Positions 40,935 to 53,900 are shown, counted from the first letter of the stretch. The stretch: 64,000 nucleotides of DNA from Lepidonotus clava (GCA_936440205.1 OW387142.1:14598736-14662735), one strand, 5' to 3'. Notes: a model not told the origin generated them from the letters alone. Program-made: numbers and translations.

Positions 40935-43381
40935 ACATTATTACGAATCACATATTGAACTCACACAGGGAGAAATCATTAATAAAAACTTGGCATGGTT
41001 ACAACATGAATCATTGTTGACTAGCTTTCTGGATGAGTATTGCCCATTGAAGGATATCAAGGTCCGCAATAAAGAGTCTCCATGGCTAACTTTAGAGATC
41101 TTGGAAAAGATTTCTGAAAGGAATTATTTTAGTAGGAGATTGAAATCACTTCATACAAAGATTAAAAATACATCTGTTGCAGTAGATACTCTTGAAAATT
41201 TGAAATCACAATACCAAGATTGTCTTATGATTCTACGCAAATTAAGAAATGATGTAAATAGAATGATTAAATTTTCGAAAAACAACTTTGTTAAACAATC
41301 ATTACATGATAACTCAAATGATTATAAGAAATTCTGGAGGGAGCTCAAGCAAATTTTAAATCCGAATACTAATGTGAATACACAGATTAACATTGAAAAT
41401 ATGTCAGGAGAAAAGATAATGTTAAATGACATACCGAATTATATGAACAAATACTATGCTGATCTTGGTAAAAATGGGAACTTGATTGATGGAACATCAT
41501 GTGATGATACTATATATGATTTATTTGGACCATTGCCAGAGAATGAACTTAGTGAGTTTATAACAATTGCTGATGGTGAACTAATAACATTGATCAAAGA
41601 GATCAATATTTATAAGCCTTCTGGTCATACGTCAATATCAACACGAATATTGAAAGATTACTTATTACTCCAGTACCCCAAGATAAGAGATATATTAAAT
41701 TATTGTATACAATTTGGGAAATTCCCTGATGCTTGGAAAGTTGGGATAATATCCCCCATTCCAAAACAGGGCAATTTACTGAAAATGACAAATTGGAGGC
41801 CAATTGTGATATTACCTATACTAGGGAAGATATTAGAAAAAATAATACACAAACAGTTCATGAACTATCTAATCAGCAATAATCTAATTGCTGATGAACA
41901 ATATGGATTTCAAGCTGGCAAATCAACAATGCAGGCAGTGATGAATTTGACTAAATTTGTTTATGAACAAAAGGATAAGCGACATACTATAGGTTGTATA
42001 TTTATTGATATGTGCAAGGCCTTTAATATGGTGTCTCATGCAATATTAATTAGAAAATTGAAATGTAGTGGTGTTACAGAAACTGCCCTTGAATGGTTTA
42101 AATCATATTTGGAATATCGAGAACAAATAACCAAGGCCAATTCAATCTTGTCAGACAAATTGACAGTTATAAATGGTGTCCCCCAGGGGTCTGTGTTAGG
42201 GCCTTTATTATTCATTTTTTATATAAATGATTTAATAGACTATGTAGGAAAAAACAATATACTACTGTTTGCTGATGATGCTGTAATTTTTGACTCTGAC
42301 CGTGATGTATTCTGCTTGCAAAACAGATTACAAAAAATGTTTGAATATGTCCTAGAGTGGTGCTCAGATAACAGAATGTGTATGAATATTTCAAAAACTA
42401 AATTAATGATTATCAATAATCCAACGAAATATACCCTACATGTGAAGGCAAAAATTGGCAGTCTTTTTGAAGTATCAAGTTATAAGTATCTAGGGGTATG
42501 GTTAGACCATAAACTAGATTTTCAAAAACATCTTAATAATGGGTATAAAACGGCATACCAGAAAGTTTATGAATTGAAGAAATTAAGGAAATGCTTAAGT
42601 ACCCAAACCTCACTTTTGGTATATAAACAGACAATTTTACCGTATTTTGAGTATTGTCACTTTTTGATTGATTCCTGTCGAAAAAGTGAAATTAGTAAAT
42701 TAGAAAAACTACAATATAAGGCCCTATGAATTGTTTATGAAATTAGGACACCTCTAGAAATACCAAGAATAGAATTGTTAAAGAAGGCTAAATTAAGCAC
42801 ACTCAAGATTAGGAGAAAATGCCACCTCCTCAGTTTAATGTATACTCTTAAAATCCAGGGTAAATGGCTGAAAAGGCAACCTAGATTGACTAGGAATCAA
42901 TTGTCTGTACAATTCAGAATACTAAAACCTAGGACTGAAGAGGCTAAGAAATCACCCTTCTATAGAGGGGCAAAACTATGGTTGTCTGTACCTAGAATTT
43001 TAAGAGATACCGAATCCAAACATGACTTTAAAAAATTGATTAAAAAACATTACGAAATAGTTGTGTAATTTTATTAGATGGGAATATAGGAATTTATAAT
43101 GACTGGTTTATCACATCCCAGATATCATTGAGTTAGATTATAGTCAAGCTGATCATATATGTTATAGTTGGTTATAATGGTTTTTAATTGTTACTCCGGC
43201 TCGCACATCAATTCTGAATAGTTACCTGAGAAATGTGTAAATATGTAAATATTCTACCTACAAAAAATTTGATGATATGACATAGTATTCTATAACTGAA
43301 AATTCATATTGTAACGCCTGGAAGAACAGATGTAATTCTGAAGACGACAAATAAAAATATTATCAAAAAAAAAAAAAAAAA
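40935..43381 (+). mobile_element. 5'-truncated LINE (CR1/Jockey-like)
   Basis: A non-LTR retrotransposon that lacks its endonuclease, as expected of 5'-truncated copies. It ends with AATAAA and an A run (43364-43381). AATTTAC flanks it on both sides (40928-40934 and 43382-43388), a 7-bp target duplication. It interrupts a MITE. Confidence 0.85.
40990..43068 (+). pseudogene. LINE reverse transcriptase, one in-frame stop
   Basis: The frame is open from about 40930 and reads the linker before the RT domain (RNKESPWLTLEIL, RNDVNRMIKF), then the RT blocks: NWRPIVILPILGKILEK, DEQYGFQAGKSTMQAV, IFIDMCKAFNMVSH, NGVPQGSVLGPLLFIFYIND and the catalytic FADD (in place of the common YADD). The thumb and C-terminal part follow (KYLGVWLDHKL). 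A TGA at 42727-42729, possibly from a CGA codon, precedes another 113 in-frame codons to 43068. No endonuclease or zinc knuckle ORF1 is present. Near-intact coding suggests a fairly recent insertion. Confidence 0.85.
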
Positions 43382-43455
43382 AATTTACTACTGTTGCACT
43401 AGTGGAATCATACAAATTCCTACTGATTTACCGCTGAAATTCTACTGCATTTTTT
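43382..43455. mobile_element. Right part of the split MITE
   Basis: TTCCTACTGATTTACCGCTG and AAATTCTACTGC match the reverse complement of about 51675-51710, in the order expected if the LINE had inserted into one element. Confidence 0.6.
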
Positions 43456-44100
43456 CGCGGGTTTGGGCGAGTCTGGGGCATGGAGGGTGCTATCGTCGAT
43501 AAGTTAAGGAGTATAAAAGAATTAAGACATGACCCAGTATCAACAGATAACTATGATGTAAATCCTGTAAAAGCAGAGTTGACCTCGGCCAATACAAAAC
43601 GTTAATTTTGATCGGTCATGTATATTAATATAGTCATTGTGTGCCATGATCCATATCATAAATGTATTGGTGACGGAATCGGATGAACAGCTACTATTAG
43701 TTGAGAATCAATTTACAACTTATAGCGGTAACACGTACATTAATACTGAGGAATCAGAGTCGAAAAACATGTATGCCTTTATTTTACAAAAGCTAGATGT
43801 AGTTTTATACTGTTCTGAATTAGAAACGATACATCTTGTAGGATGTACTCATTTTTTGAAGGTCTGACATTTCACTGTCTTCTACGTCTTCGCAATAGCA
43901 GCCTTTCTTCATCATTAAATTTCACTGATTTATAGAAAGCGATATCATATTATAGTTCCATCTCGAATGTGACCTAACTAATGCATCACCTAAAAGCTTA
44001 CATTTACCAATTGCTAGATGGTATTATTTTATTTGACAGAAATACACACTAAAACAAACCGAGAAGTGAAAATCAATTTCTAATGAGATTTTCCCTGCTG
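43456..44100. other. Intronic or intergenic, nothing recognised
   Basis: Short frames only, without motifs. Confidence 0.3.
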
Positions 44101-44106
44101 TATCAG

Positions 44107-44379
44107 CAGTGTATCTCAAAAACTTTCTGCAACGGCGGACAAATTGTCCGAGATTTATAGGGATTGCACCGGACATTTCCCTGCCATACCGGACATGTAA
44201 TAATCAAATAAATATATAGAAGAATTATGCAAAATAACTTAAGAAAATATGTCATTTCATAGTCATAAAGTATGGAACTTTTGCTGGACAAAATGTCCGA
44301 TGATCAAGGGCCAATCATCGGACATGGATAGAAAAATCTCGGACATGTCCGGCTGTCCGGTGGTTTTTGGGATACACTG
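44107..44379. mobile_element. 273-bp hAT-like MITE
   Basis: CAGTGTATCTCAAAAAC at the left is matched by GTTTTTGGGATACACTG at the right, and the similarity extends about 55 bp with several TCCGGACA-type blocks inside. TATCAG lies on each side (44101-44106 and 44380-44385), and TGTATCAG (8 bp) is shared if the overlap with the terminus is counted, as expected for hAT. Confidence 0.75.
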
Positions 44380-44385
44380 TATCAG

Positions 44386-46640
44386 TGAAAATGTTAGGGC
44401 CTCGCCATGCGTCCTGGGCGCATTAAAATTTGAAATGGCGCTTTAATTGTTTAATCACTGCATCATTGGAACATTAAGGATTTTCAGATATCAAAATATA
44501 TCAGAAATGGCGCACTTTTTTTTCCAATATCATCACTTCTGTATTTCCGTACAGAAAAGCCTGGCTAAAGAAGCCTGTTCTCTCAGAGTAGAGTAGTCTA
44601 ACTCTTGGCCCCTTACCCCTGTTCCCTCTTGGCCCAATTCAATCAGCACGTTGGCACGAGATGTACCCTTGTAGCAGGGTATAATGGAAGCAGGCACAGG
44701 GGCCTTAGAGTCCTATGTATAGGCCTGGTGAGGCTGGACGTGCGTGCCTACCGCCATTATAAATACCTATAGACCATTTGCACATAATTCAACTAGAAAC
44801 ACATGTTATAGAGTTGAGCGTATAAGATAGAGCTTCATTATTATTCCTAAACTGCAGATCCATTCAGATTGGTCAGGTGATGGGGGTCTACTTAATGATA
44901 AAAAAAAATCATACATGGAAATTCACATTGTTTGAAAAAAGGGTATCATTGGTGCATAGATTTAGTTGGAAAGCATACATTCAAGAAATTTTGTTCATTC
45001 TTCTCATGATGTATAGATATATTTTATTTAATTACTATATCGCTAACAGTTACAAACATCGTTTTTTCATAAAATATTGACAATAATCTATACAATTATG
45101 AACACGACATATGAAAATACAACTCAATGGGCCATAATGTAGCATGAGCTTTAACAGGGTGGAATGGAATTTGTTTGACGCGCCGTTTGCTGCAGCATCT
45201 GTATACTAATGTGTCCCCTTTGAAATGCGCCTATAGAAAAGTAGGCGCCCGACGTGTCGTTAAATCGATGACTACCCGGACTGTGAATGCTGGAAATACA
45301 AGGCTGCTGGTTATTGAATGCCAGTCCAATTTGAAATTGATAGCTTCAGAGAGAATGATCTGTTATCAATAAATTCCATCGTGTTTGGAGATGGTATCAG
45401 GTTTTGGGTGAGGTAAGTGACGTTTATGAGACACGTATAGGATGTTTAGCCTGACTAATGGGTTAGGAGATGAATACATTGAGGATAGCTTGTCAGAGAT
45501 GGGAGCTACTAGAATCGCATATGGAGAATACAAAATAAATGCTTTCTTGCAGTGCAGCTATTCCCATTACTAATGAAACTAAGCTTCATATCCACCGGAA
45601 AGAATGCTTCTTACGCAGACATGCCATTTTTCCTACTTTTGTAGGATTTCCTACTTTTGGATTGAGCAACCAAATTTTCCTACATAACTTATATATCTGT
45701 TTTAGAGTATTTTTGTGTTGGTTTGAAGCTATTCAAATACAAATCCAGTGTATAGTCTCTATTCCTAAAGTTTTTTTTCCTCCTACTTGCTTCTAGAGAG
45801 AAAGTTGAAAAAGTGTTTCCTACTTTTCCTACATTTCCATCAGTAGGGAGTGCCATCTCTGTTACGTTAATCGGTGATTAATTTGCATGGAAAGGAATTG
45901 ATATATATGTACACATTTCCCATGTAGGGCTGCTTTACTTTCACACAATTCCATGTGGTATTTCTGCAAATTAGTCATGTTCAGTATTGCATTGACCACC
46001 ATAATTGCCATAAGTGACAAAACGTTTATAAAACAAATTATACAATAGCAACATTATCAAAGAGTAGCAATAAATAGAGCTGAGATCGTCAGAACTATTA
46101 CCCAGAAGAAAGCCAAGATGCCAGACTTGGTTTAAGTGCCTTTAGCGCTCTATAATTCGCCTTAAAGGCTTACTTAATTACAGTGAAAGGCTGGAACTAC
46201 AGCGTTTGGCTCTTACATAGCGGAGAGACAATGAATGGACTAACAACCCACGTTACAATGCCCAGAAATCTTTGGTCCCTTTCGGGGGTCCCTTTGTCTC
46301 TAAAGCTGCCTGGAGCGCCTCCAGGCGGCCTACTACCAGGAGCTGCTCTGAGCAGCTAAGACCTAGCTGGGATTGGCTCCGAGCTGCTCTCCTGGGAGCT
46401 GTTCCAGCTGGCTGAGCTGCTCATTAGACCTGAGCCATTACAGACTTGTCAATAACACTAGCCGAGTCTGTGCTTGTGTAGTGACTGTCTTAGGGAGCAC
46501 TTAGAGTTACACTTTGGGAAGAGCGCCAAGCGCTATACATGGTAATGGTTTTAGTACACTGGTACTAGAACTGGTGCCAGACAATGTGTGTTCACGGTAT
46601 TGTACTATAGATTTAAATATTCTTGGTATCAATTTACGTG
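44386..46640. other. Intronic or intergenic, no gene seen
   Basis: The only unusual part is GC-rich 46260-46440, with repeated GAGCTGCTC-type palindromic text (AGGAGCTGCTCTGAGCAGC). No exon could be supported on either strand. Confidence 0.3.
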
Positions 46641-46645
46641 GAGTG

Positions 46646-46825
46646 CAAGCATTTGTTGTGTAGGAAGAATTACTATTATTTCAAATATTTATTTACAATT
46701 TTGTTGAAATTGAGGTAGAAGAAAGGTTACTTGCAAGCATTTGTTGTGTAGGAGAAATTACTATTATTTCAAACGTATACATGTACAATTTTATCAACTT
46801 GATGTAGAGGAAAGGTTACTTTCAA
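46646..46825. repeat. ~87-bp tandem duplication
   Basis: GCAAGCATTTGTTGTGTAGG plus a ATTACTATTATTTCAAA block is repeated twice, with small differences. Confidence 0.7.
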
Positions 46826-47734
46826 CATCCAATATTTATTGCTTACATTGTATTTTAGTATCATACAAGTAATTAAAATGGCAATAAATCCGTTTTCCCT
46901 ATTCATTCTAGAGTACATACTAGAAAGTTAATTCAGTACATTCTTACACTCCAAATATGCCCGCATAGTCCTTCACCGTGGTAACTCTGCGTAAATAGTA
47001 ACTCCAATATGGAACTTGTATACAGACTGGTGTTACATATCTTGTAGCATGGATGTTCTCATAAAAGCCATTCAGTCATTAGATATGTATCACAACGTAG
47101 ACTGAGGACAAGAAGGAACGATGCCAAATGTCAAAATAAAAGAAAATATCATGTGATGAGTGCGTTACTCATTGTATACTACGACGATACAACCTCATCG
47201 TATAAAGGGTGGTGCATCTGTTATTAGCGGACAGTGCTATACATTTTCCGCAGAGAGATTGGCTAAAGATTACTTGTTCATGCAGTTATTACCTCATGTC
47301 TCTTTGATTACTTTGATTACTGCATGGGCTAAATACATAGCCCAAACAACAATAAGTAGCAAAGGCACTATAGTGGCCGCTGAATAACGATTTGGCTTTT
47401 ATTATGGTAGTTACTATTATAGGTATGACTACTATAGAGATCTAGGCTCGCTATAGTAAAGGTATGGGTGAAAAATACTATCACCAGTTGGTGTAGAGTA
47501 AATGTATAGCCATACCGGGAAATACTGACTAAATTATTCACATTCAGGTCGATTCAAGATAGCTGTCTGTCAGAAGAAAAGTATTTTTACACTCCCACCC
47601 TCAAATATCCACGTGAAATATCACCGTGAATATCTTACTCAAAAACACAGTGAAACCGTACCAGCTATTTGTATTGTAAGACACAATGCCTGATCGTAAA
47701 AGAATCATTTGAAAAAAAAACGTGCATACTGTGT

Positions 47735-48260
47735 ATATTTGACTGCGACGCCATGCTGTTTCTACGCTGATTGAATACTGTTTTTCCACTCCTCTTCCTT
47801 CCAAGGACTAACTTATGGAACACTCCCCATTTCACACCAGACTTGGTCATCTGGTCACACATTCAGCGTCTGGCATGGTGTATACTCAGTCATGCGATAT
47901 AGCCCAAATATACTGGAATAAGACTGTGGGGCCATACTGATTCTACGCTGATTTGATACTGTTTTTCCACTCATTTTAGTACTATAGGACTAACTTATAG
48001 AACACCCCCCTTCCACACCAAACGTGGTCATCTTGTCACACGTTCAGCGCCTGGCATGGTGTATACTCAGAGTCATGCAATATCACACAATATACTGGAA
48101 TAAGACTGCGAGGCCATACTGCACATTTCTAAGCTGAATAAATACTATTTTCCACTTCTTTTTAGTCTGGAAACAAACTTATAGAACACTCCCCTTTTCA
48201 CACCTGACGTGGTAATCTGGTCACACCTTCACTGCCTTGCAAGGTGTACTCAGAGTCTAT
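47735..48260. repeat. ~170-bp tandem repeats, three units
   Basis: Units share GACTAACTTATRGAACAC, CATCTGGTCACAC, CTGGCATGGTGTATACTCAG and AATATACTGGAATAAGACTG. They differ by scattered changes. Short minus-strand frames inside are by-products. Confidence 0.75.
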
Positions 48261-48920
48261 AACGCATCTCTCACTCAATGCGGCCCGCCGCCTCCTCTCG
48301 TTTAATGATAAATCATGCTGTTTGGTCGACCCATGGCCCGCTGGCCAGCAGAGGCCGGCCTCCTCCTCCTCCAGTAGGTTCTTGACCTTTGAACGTCTCT
48401 CCCACCTCCTGAGCTAATTCGGTCCAAGTAGCTCATCCAGTGTCTGCGTGTTATCTAATGCTGTCCGAGGCAGACAGTGATAAACTCACCCACTCAGCTT
48501 TTGGGCCGACAATGAATTAAACCAGAGGGTCGACGTTTTTAGGGGTACTGGTTTTTCGGCTGTTTAATTTGTGGTTTGTTTGCTTAGATCATCAGTAGCC
48601 TTATTGATAACACCAACTCAGTTTCCATTGTCCGCCTTAAAGTCAGGATTATTGAACTCTTAGAAATAAGGTTTCTTAGTTCTTAATATTTGAAGAAGAA
48701 GTAAATAATGTGGCAAAACCTATACATTTTCTTCTGCCTTAAAAGTTTTGATGCGTACGCATTAAATAGAGAACAAATAAACCACTGGTAGGCATCGGAA
48801 GGTTTCAGCCTTGTATGGTCTGAATTAGTAAACATCGCTTATTTCAAATGTTATATTTTGCTGTATTTTTCTCCATGTATATCAACGTGTACTGTCTGTA
48901 AAAAGTGTTGCATTATGTTG
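48261..48920. other. GC-richer then AT-rich non-coding
   Basis: 48270-48490 is GC-rich without a supported exon; it could be a conserved regulatory block. The rest is AT-rich. Confidence 0.3.
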
Positions 48921-48924
48921 CAAG

Positions 48925-49075
48925 CAAAGTTTACTGTAAATTTACAGTTCTTACTGTGCATTTACAGTAAAAGTCTTGAGTCTATATTGAATTTACAGTA
49001 AATTCATAACCAAAATCACAAAATATCATTTAAGCTAACGTAAATCCACAGTTACTTTTTACAGTATGTATAGTA
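48925..49075. repeat. CTGTAAATTTACAG palindrome cluster 1
   Basis: TACTGTAAATTTACAGT at about 48941-48957, then ACTGTGCATTTACAGTA and degenerate forms follow. Confidence 0.6.
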
Positions 49076-49854
49076 CATACATGGTCTCAGATCAGCTAGC
49101 TTTTGTCCTCGTAAACCAGAATTATAGAAGGGGTGTAGGTTTAAGCTGTTAGCCTTGGCATGTCCCAAGTGCCCATTCCCTTACAAGTAGGGCCTTGCAT
49201 GTCCCTGAGAGGAGGAAACTAAATCTTTGTCACCCGAGTCCGGTTGTCCTTGAAGCAGCCATTGATGCTGACACAGCACCTTTTGCAGGCGCTAGCCCTA
49301 GACTGCCAATATCCTTCCCTGGAGGGGGACCAAATGGGGGGTAATACAGTATGTCTACAAAGCCAGCCCTCGTCGGATACACACTCTAATACCCCTTACA
49401 GACTAGCCCCAGAATGCGCATTATACCTGTATTGAACTGACATTATTGGCGCATTTTGGAGCTAGTCTAGAATGGCTGTATACTACCCTGGTCGAAGTTA
49501 AATTTGCACAGAAAGCCATCATATCACCTCAACTCACTGGGGAGAAATTGTAGGCTTCCGACACTATATATGTCAAAACATTTCTAAGGCTTTACGTTTA
49601 TGTACATGGATAGAAATAATCGGGGACCGATGGGCCTGAGGCATCTAAAAAGGGGTAACAATTTTAAAAGTTTTGCTCTTTTCATACAAAGCCTTTCAGT
49701 ATGAATATCTGTGGCAGACAAATGAGCAACTGGTCTTTTAGTAACTTTTCATATCTGAATTTTTATGACTAATAACTATAGAAAGTAGGCCCCTGGATAA
49801 ATTTGTCTAAGACATGGGAAAACAAAAGGACATGTTCTCTATTTCCCCACACTG

Positions 49855-50105
49855 TAAGAAGTAACTACTGTAAATTTACAGCAAAAGTTGCTGGCAGCAA
49901 AGGTTCCAGCAATTTTTGCTGTAAATTTACAGCACTTTATGTACTGTAAATTTACAGTATGATGTACTGTTATTTCCTACGGCAAAATGTGCTGTAAATT
50001 TACAGCAGACAGAGTGCTGTAAATTTACAGCAAAAGTTGCTGTCAGCAAAGGTTCCAGCATTTTTTGCTGTAAATTTACAGTACTTGCTGTATTTTTACA
50101 GTATG
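49855..50105. repeat. CTGTAAATTTACAG palindrome cluster 2
   Basis: At least six copies of (G/A)CTGTAAATTTACAG(C/T) within 250 bp. A larger unit (ACAGCAAAAGTTGCTG plus CAGCAAAGGTTCCAGCA) is directly repeated at about 49877 and 50027. The second half is inverted with respect to the first around the centre. Confidence 0.8.
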
Positions 50106-50279
50106 CTAAATCAAATATTTTACTATTTTATCTTTATTAATTTCCTTTTTAGAATCCAACTATAAGTTAGAGAAAGGTTTAATTCCAACCTCAAACCCAA
50201 TGTTTATTGGATGAGGGATGTATTTATGCTAAGTGTATTAGCAAATACATGCATGGAATGATGGTATGATGAGACACTT

Positions 50280-50563
50280 CAGGCTAGGAAAATCTGCGTG
50301 TCCGCGTGTCCTCGACGACCAGAAAATTGGTGTGGACAACCAGAAAATAATTTCTGGTCGTCCTCCTGACGACCAGATATTTGATATAAACTATAGCTAA
50401 TTTCTCACTGAAATATTCAACCCTTAGCTTATTTCAATAGCTTCTTTAAAAACATTAACTTGTAACATTACTGAGGACGATCTATAACTAAATGTGGACG
50501 ACCAGATTTTCATTTTTGGTTGTCCTCTGACGACCAGAAAATTGGACGAATTTTCCTAGCCTG
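50280..50563. mobile_element. 284-bp MITE, CAGGCTAGGAAAAT ends
   Basis: CAGGCTAGGAAAAT at the left is matched by ATTTTCCTAGCCTG at the right. Several GACGACCAGAAAAT and inverted blocks are inside. CACTT flanks both sides (50275-50279 and 50564-50568). It sits at the junction of a retroposon. Confidence 0.75.
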
Positions 50564-50568
50564 CACTT

Positions 50569-50964
50569 GAACTTGAACTTGAAGGGTTTGTAGGTGTGTA
50601 TTTATACAGCAGGCCTACTGGAGCATATGGCAACTTGGCGACTCGCTCCTGACAGCTAGTTAGGGGTAGGGGTTGTAGGTAGTAGGACGAGAGGCTCCGA
50701 CAGGAGTATTTATATACCGCACCCGAATAGGCTCAGAGATGCGGTTGGAGGTGGTGTGTGTAGTCTGCGATGTGTGTAGTGAGCTTGTTGTTGAGAGTAA
50801 AGTTGATCTGTGGGGCTGTAGTATGTTGCAGAAGGAACAGAAGTCGGGACCACTTCGGGTGTCCAACTGCGTAGTTGTGCTCGGTGTGCGTGTGTGTTGG
50901 TGTGTTGTCCTCAGGGCCCGTGTAGTGTAGAGAGGTCCTCGTCCGGCGGTGTCCAGTGGTGGTG
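50569..50964 (-). mobile_element. LINE/SINE-like tail with (TTCAAG)n end
   Basis: TGATGAGACACT occurs on both sides of the composite (50267-50278 and 50965-50976). In the minus orientation the insert ends in TTCAAGTTCAAGTTCAAGTG, the microsatellite tail of CR1/L2-type non-LTR elements. Open frames on both strands carry no recognisable domain. The MITE at 50280-50563 later landed in its tail/target duplication. Confidence 0.5.
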
Positions 50965-51237
50965 TGATGAGACACTGTCAATGCAACACATGCCTATGAA
51001 GGCATTTTGCTACCAAAAAGGTGTCTCAATCAGACAATCATCTCTGTATCTTGAAATTATAAAGACAGAGCAGGGATATCTATTATGTGATATACTAGAA
51101 TAGTCTGTGGATCTCTTCATCATATTTAATCTTACTTAAAAGTAAATAATTCATCTTAAAATATAGTTTTAAGATAAGAACTAAAAACGTTTTACTGATG
51201 ATAAGCATTTGCCCCACCTGGTGGAGAATACATTTAC

Positions 51238-51400
51238 ATAAGAGTACTGTAAAATTACAAATTTGCTGTAATTTAGTAACTTTACAGTACTAATACTGTT
51301 ATTTTACAGTAAATGTTGCTGTTTAATTTCCAACAGTAGAAAGTGCTGTAAATTTACTGCAAGAACTGCTGTAAATTAACAGCAACTTTTTACAGTGCAT
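51238..51400. repeat. CTGTAAATTTACAG palindrome cluster 3
   Basis: Degenerate copies such as GTGCTGTAAATTTACTGC and ACTGTAAAATTACA, similar to the clusters at 48.9 and 49.9-50.1 kb. The three lie within 2.5 kb. Confidence 0.55.
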
Positions 51401-51639
51401 GTAAACGATTCATTAACATTGTCGAACAACCATGGGACGGGTAAAACAAGTGAAATCTGAGTGCTCAGCCGGGAGTAGTTGTGTTCGAGATTCAGATGAA
51501 TAAACAGGAAAAGTTGCTTCTTTTTTTTTTTAACAAATACACTACGTTTTGTTAATTATCTAATATCTTTTTTTTTTGACCGAAAGGAACTGAATCGGAA
51601 AAATTGATTTCTTGGGAATCAACCCTGAACAAAACGCAG

Positions 51640-51850
51640 TGGAAAGACAGTATCATGCTGAGTGCAGAATCAGTGTCAGCCAGCAGTAGAATTTCGGTGG
51701 TAAATCAGTGAAAATAATTATAGTGTTTGAACAGTGGGAGATCAGTATGTCCGAAATATTTAAATGAGCTGGAGTGTCAGATCAGTGCCTTACAGTAGCT
51801 AATTTAGATATTTCGGACTTACTGATAGGGGCAGTATTCCGGAATATTTC
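51640..51850 (-). mobile_element. Empty-site relative of the LINE-interrupted MITE
   Basis: CAGTATGTCCGAAATATTTA and its mirrored TAGATATTTCGGACTTACTG form a ~100-bp palindrome-like part, preceded by GCAGTAGAATTTCGG. The order and orientation are those of 40838-43455 reversed, without the LINE. Confidence 0.65.
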
Positions 51851-51923
51851 TCCTTGGGTACTGTCATGCAGATTTGATTCCCAATGAATTGCATTGTAGC
51901 ACATTCATGTTACCTAGGCATTA

Positions 51924-52907
51924 TAGTGGGGTCTGTTAACAACATTTTCGTTACGCGGCGGATAAAAGCACCAAATTTTGCATGAGGCCCCTCTGAGGCA
52001 TAACTATTGAATCTAGAAGGGGAGCCATCTTGAAATACCAAAATGAAATTTTGACAAATTTTGTATGTTTTTAGCATTTGAAATTTAAGGTATTTAACCA
52101 AAACTTTTTGCTAGCTTCGATTAGACCTATTGTATAGATTCGAAAGGTAAATAATTGAATTCCCTGTCCTATAATCTACCAATTTGGACAATAGCAATGT
52201 GTTTCTAGGCATTTCAGAAGCTGAGATATAAGATTATTTCAATAAAAGTCGGCCATATTGGATTTTTGGCCCCCGTTCTGGTTATATTGATATTTCAAGG
52301 TGGCTCCCCTTTTAAATTCAAAGAAGGGGTCCCAGGGGATCATCATACCAAATGAAATCAAGAAATCTTGTGGCAAAAGAGTAAAGTCTATATCATTTCT
52401 TTTGAATTATTTTGGAATCCAGCGGTCATTATCAAAGGTATCATGCTAATGAATTCAGCCATTTTGAAATTTATGGTATTGTATTGGATGAATATCATAT
52501 TTATTGAGCCCTCTAGGCTATTAACAACTGATATTGGAACCATTTCCCCTGGCCTTATGCCTTATTAGCTAAAAATTATAATAAATCTCAAAATTGGTCA
52601 GCTATCTTGGATTTTGGATTTCCGCATTGACTTGAAATATAAATAATTGAATTCCCTGACCCATAATCCCTCAATTTTGACACCAACCATGTCTCTTTAG
52701 TCTTTTTAGAAGCTGAGATATAAGAATTTTTATAGTAAAAGTCGGCCATATTGGTTTTTGGGCCCCCACATCCGTCCTATCAATATTTCAAGGTGGCTCC
52801 CCTTCCAGATTTGATAGTTATGCCTCAGAGGTGCCTCATACCAAATTTGGTGCTTTTATCCGCCACGTAACGTTTTCTCAAAAAAATGACCTTAACAGAC
52901 CCCACTA
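51924..52907. mobile_element. 984-bp Harbinger-like MITE
   Basis: TAGTGGGGTCTGTTAA at the left and TTAACAGACCCCACTA at the right are flanked by TTA (51921-51923 and 52908-52910). The inverted similarity covers about 110 bp. A ~160-bp internal block (AATAATTGAATTCCCTG through GTCGGCCATATTGG) is directly repeated at about 52148 and 52639. A TTA duplication is typical of PIF/Harbinger. No transposase. Confidence 0.75.
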
Positions 52908-52910
52908 TTA

Positions 52911-53900
52911 GGATATATACTCTTATCATGAAAATGTCAAGTAGGGACAATATTTTGGGTGATTTATACCAGAGCTGTTTCCGTGTTTCCATGACAACGC
53001 ATTACGAGAAAAAACTCAGCTCGACAATGTTATAAGAGTACGTCGCTTTTAATAGTCACTGGAGGTTATGGCAATCAATATCGTATTCAGGATAACAATG
53101 AATGGTGTTGTACCATGTAATATGGTAGCCCCAGCTTCACACCTCTCGTCATTGTATGTAGTAGATTCATATGCTGTTCAGCTTCTACATAGCCTGGCAA
53201 AGCTTGGCCCACTCAGCGAGATGGGTTGTTGTAGTTTGCGGAATCCCGGCCGGTCGACCAGCCTACTTTCTACAGAAATGACGATCATATATATTTCATG
53301 ATGTTCTGAAAATATCATGTATTATTCGCGTGTGCTCCATATCAACTATATGTAAGAAATGAAAACAAAAGTTTGTTTACCAATAATTATGTATATATTG
53401 GTGATTCGGATCATAAAGGTGGTTCACAGGATGTCTTGATATGACCTTAGATGTTGCTACGGCATTAATCTCCCAAAACATTTAACCAATAAATCTACCA
53501 TCGACATGCGATAGGTTAGTACGACATTAATAAACTCTAACAACCAACCAATCAATCTGCCATTGTTATCCGGCAGTGGTGGATCTAAGGGGGCAATTGC
53601 CACCCCCAACCCCCACCCAAAGGAGGAAATTTTGATTTTGATTATGGCGATTTTGTATTTGCGGCAGCATAATCGGTCTGTGGAATATAGGTTTGAGTCC
53701 ATAGATCTCTATTACGTTGCATGAGGTCAGTTGTTGGTGATAGGGCGTGTGGAGAATTTCACTTACGGAAATAGTCTCAGTCCCAATGTATTAATTTATC
53801 CATAATATACCCTATAGATGTAGACATAGGATGAATATACGTGTTGTTATAACATTTACAAATACACTAACCTAACCTTTCCCCCAATCCAAATAACTCC
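52911..53900. other. Intronic or intergenic with a G-tract-type remnant
   Basis: 53572-53632 shows a diverged relative of the G-tract transposons (GCAGTGGTGGATCTAAGGGG). Otherwise nothing recognised. Confidence 0.3.
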
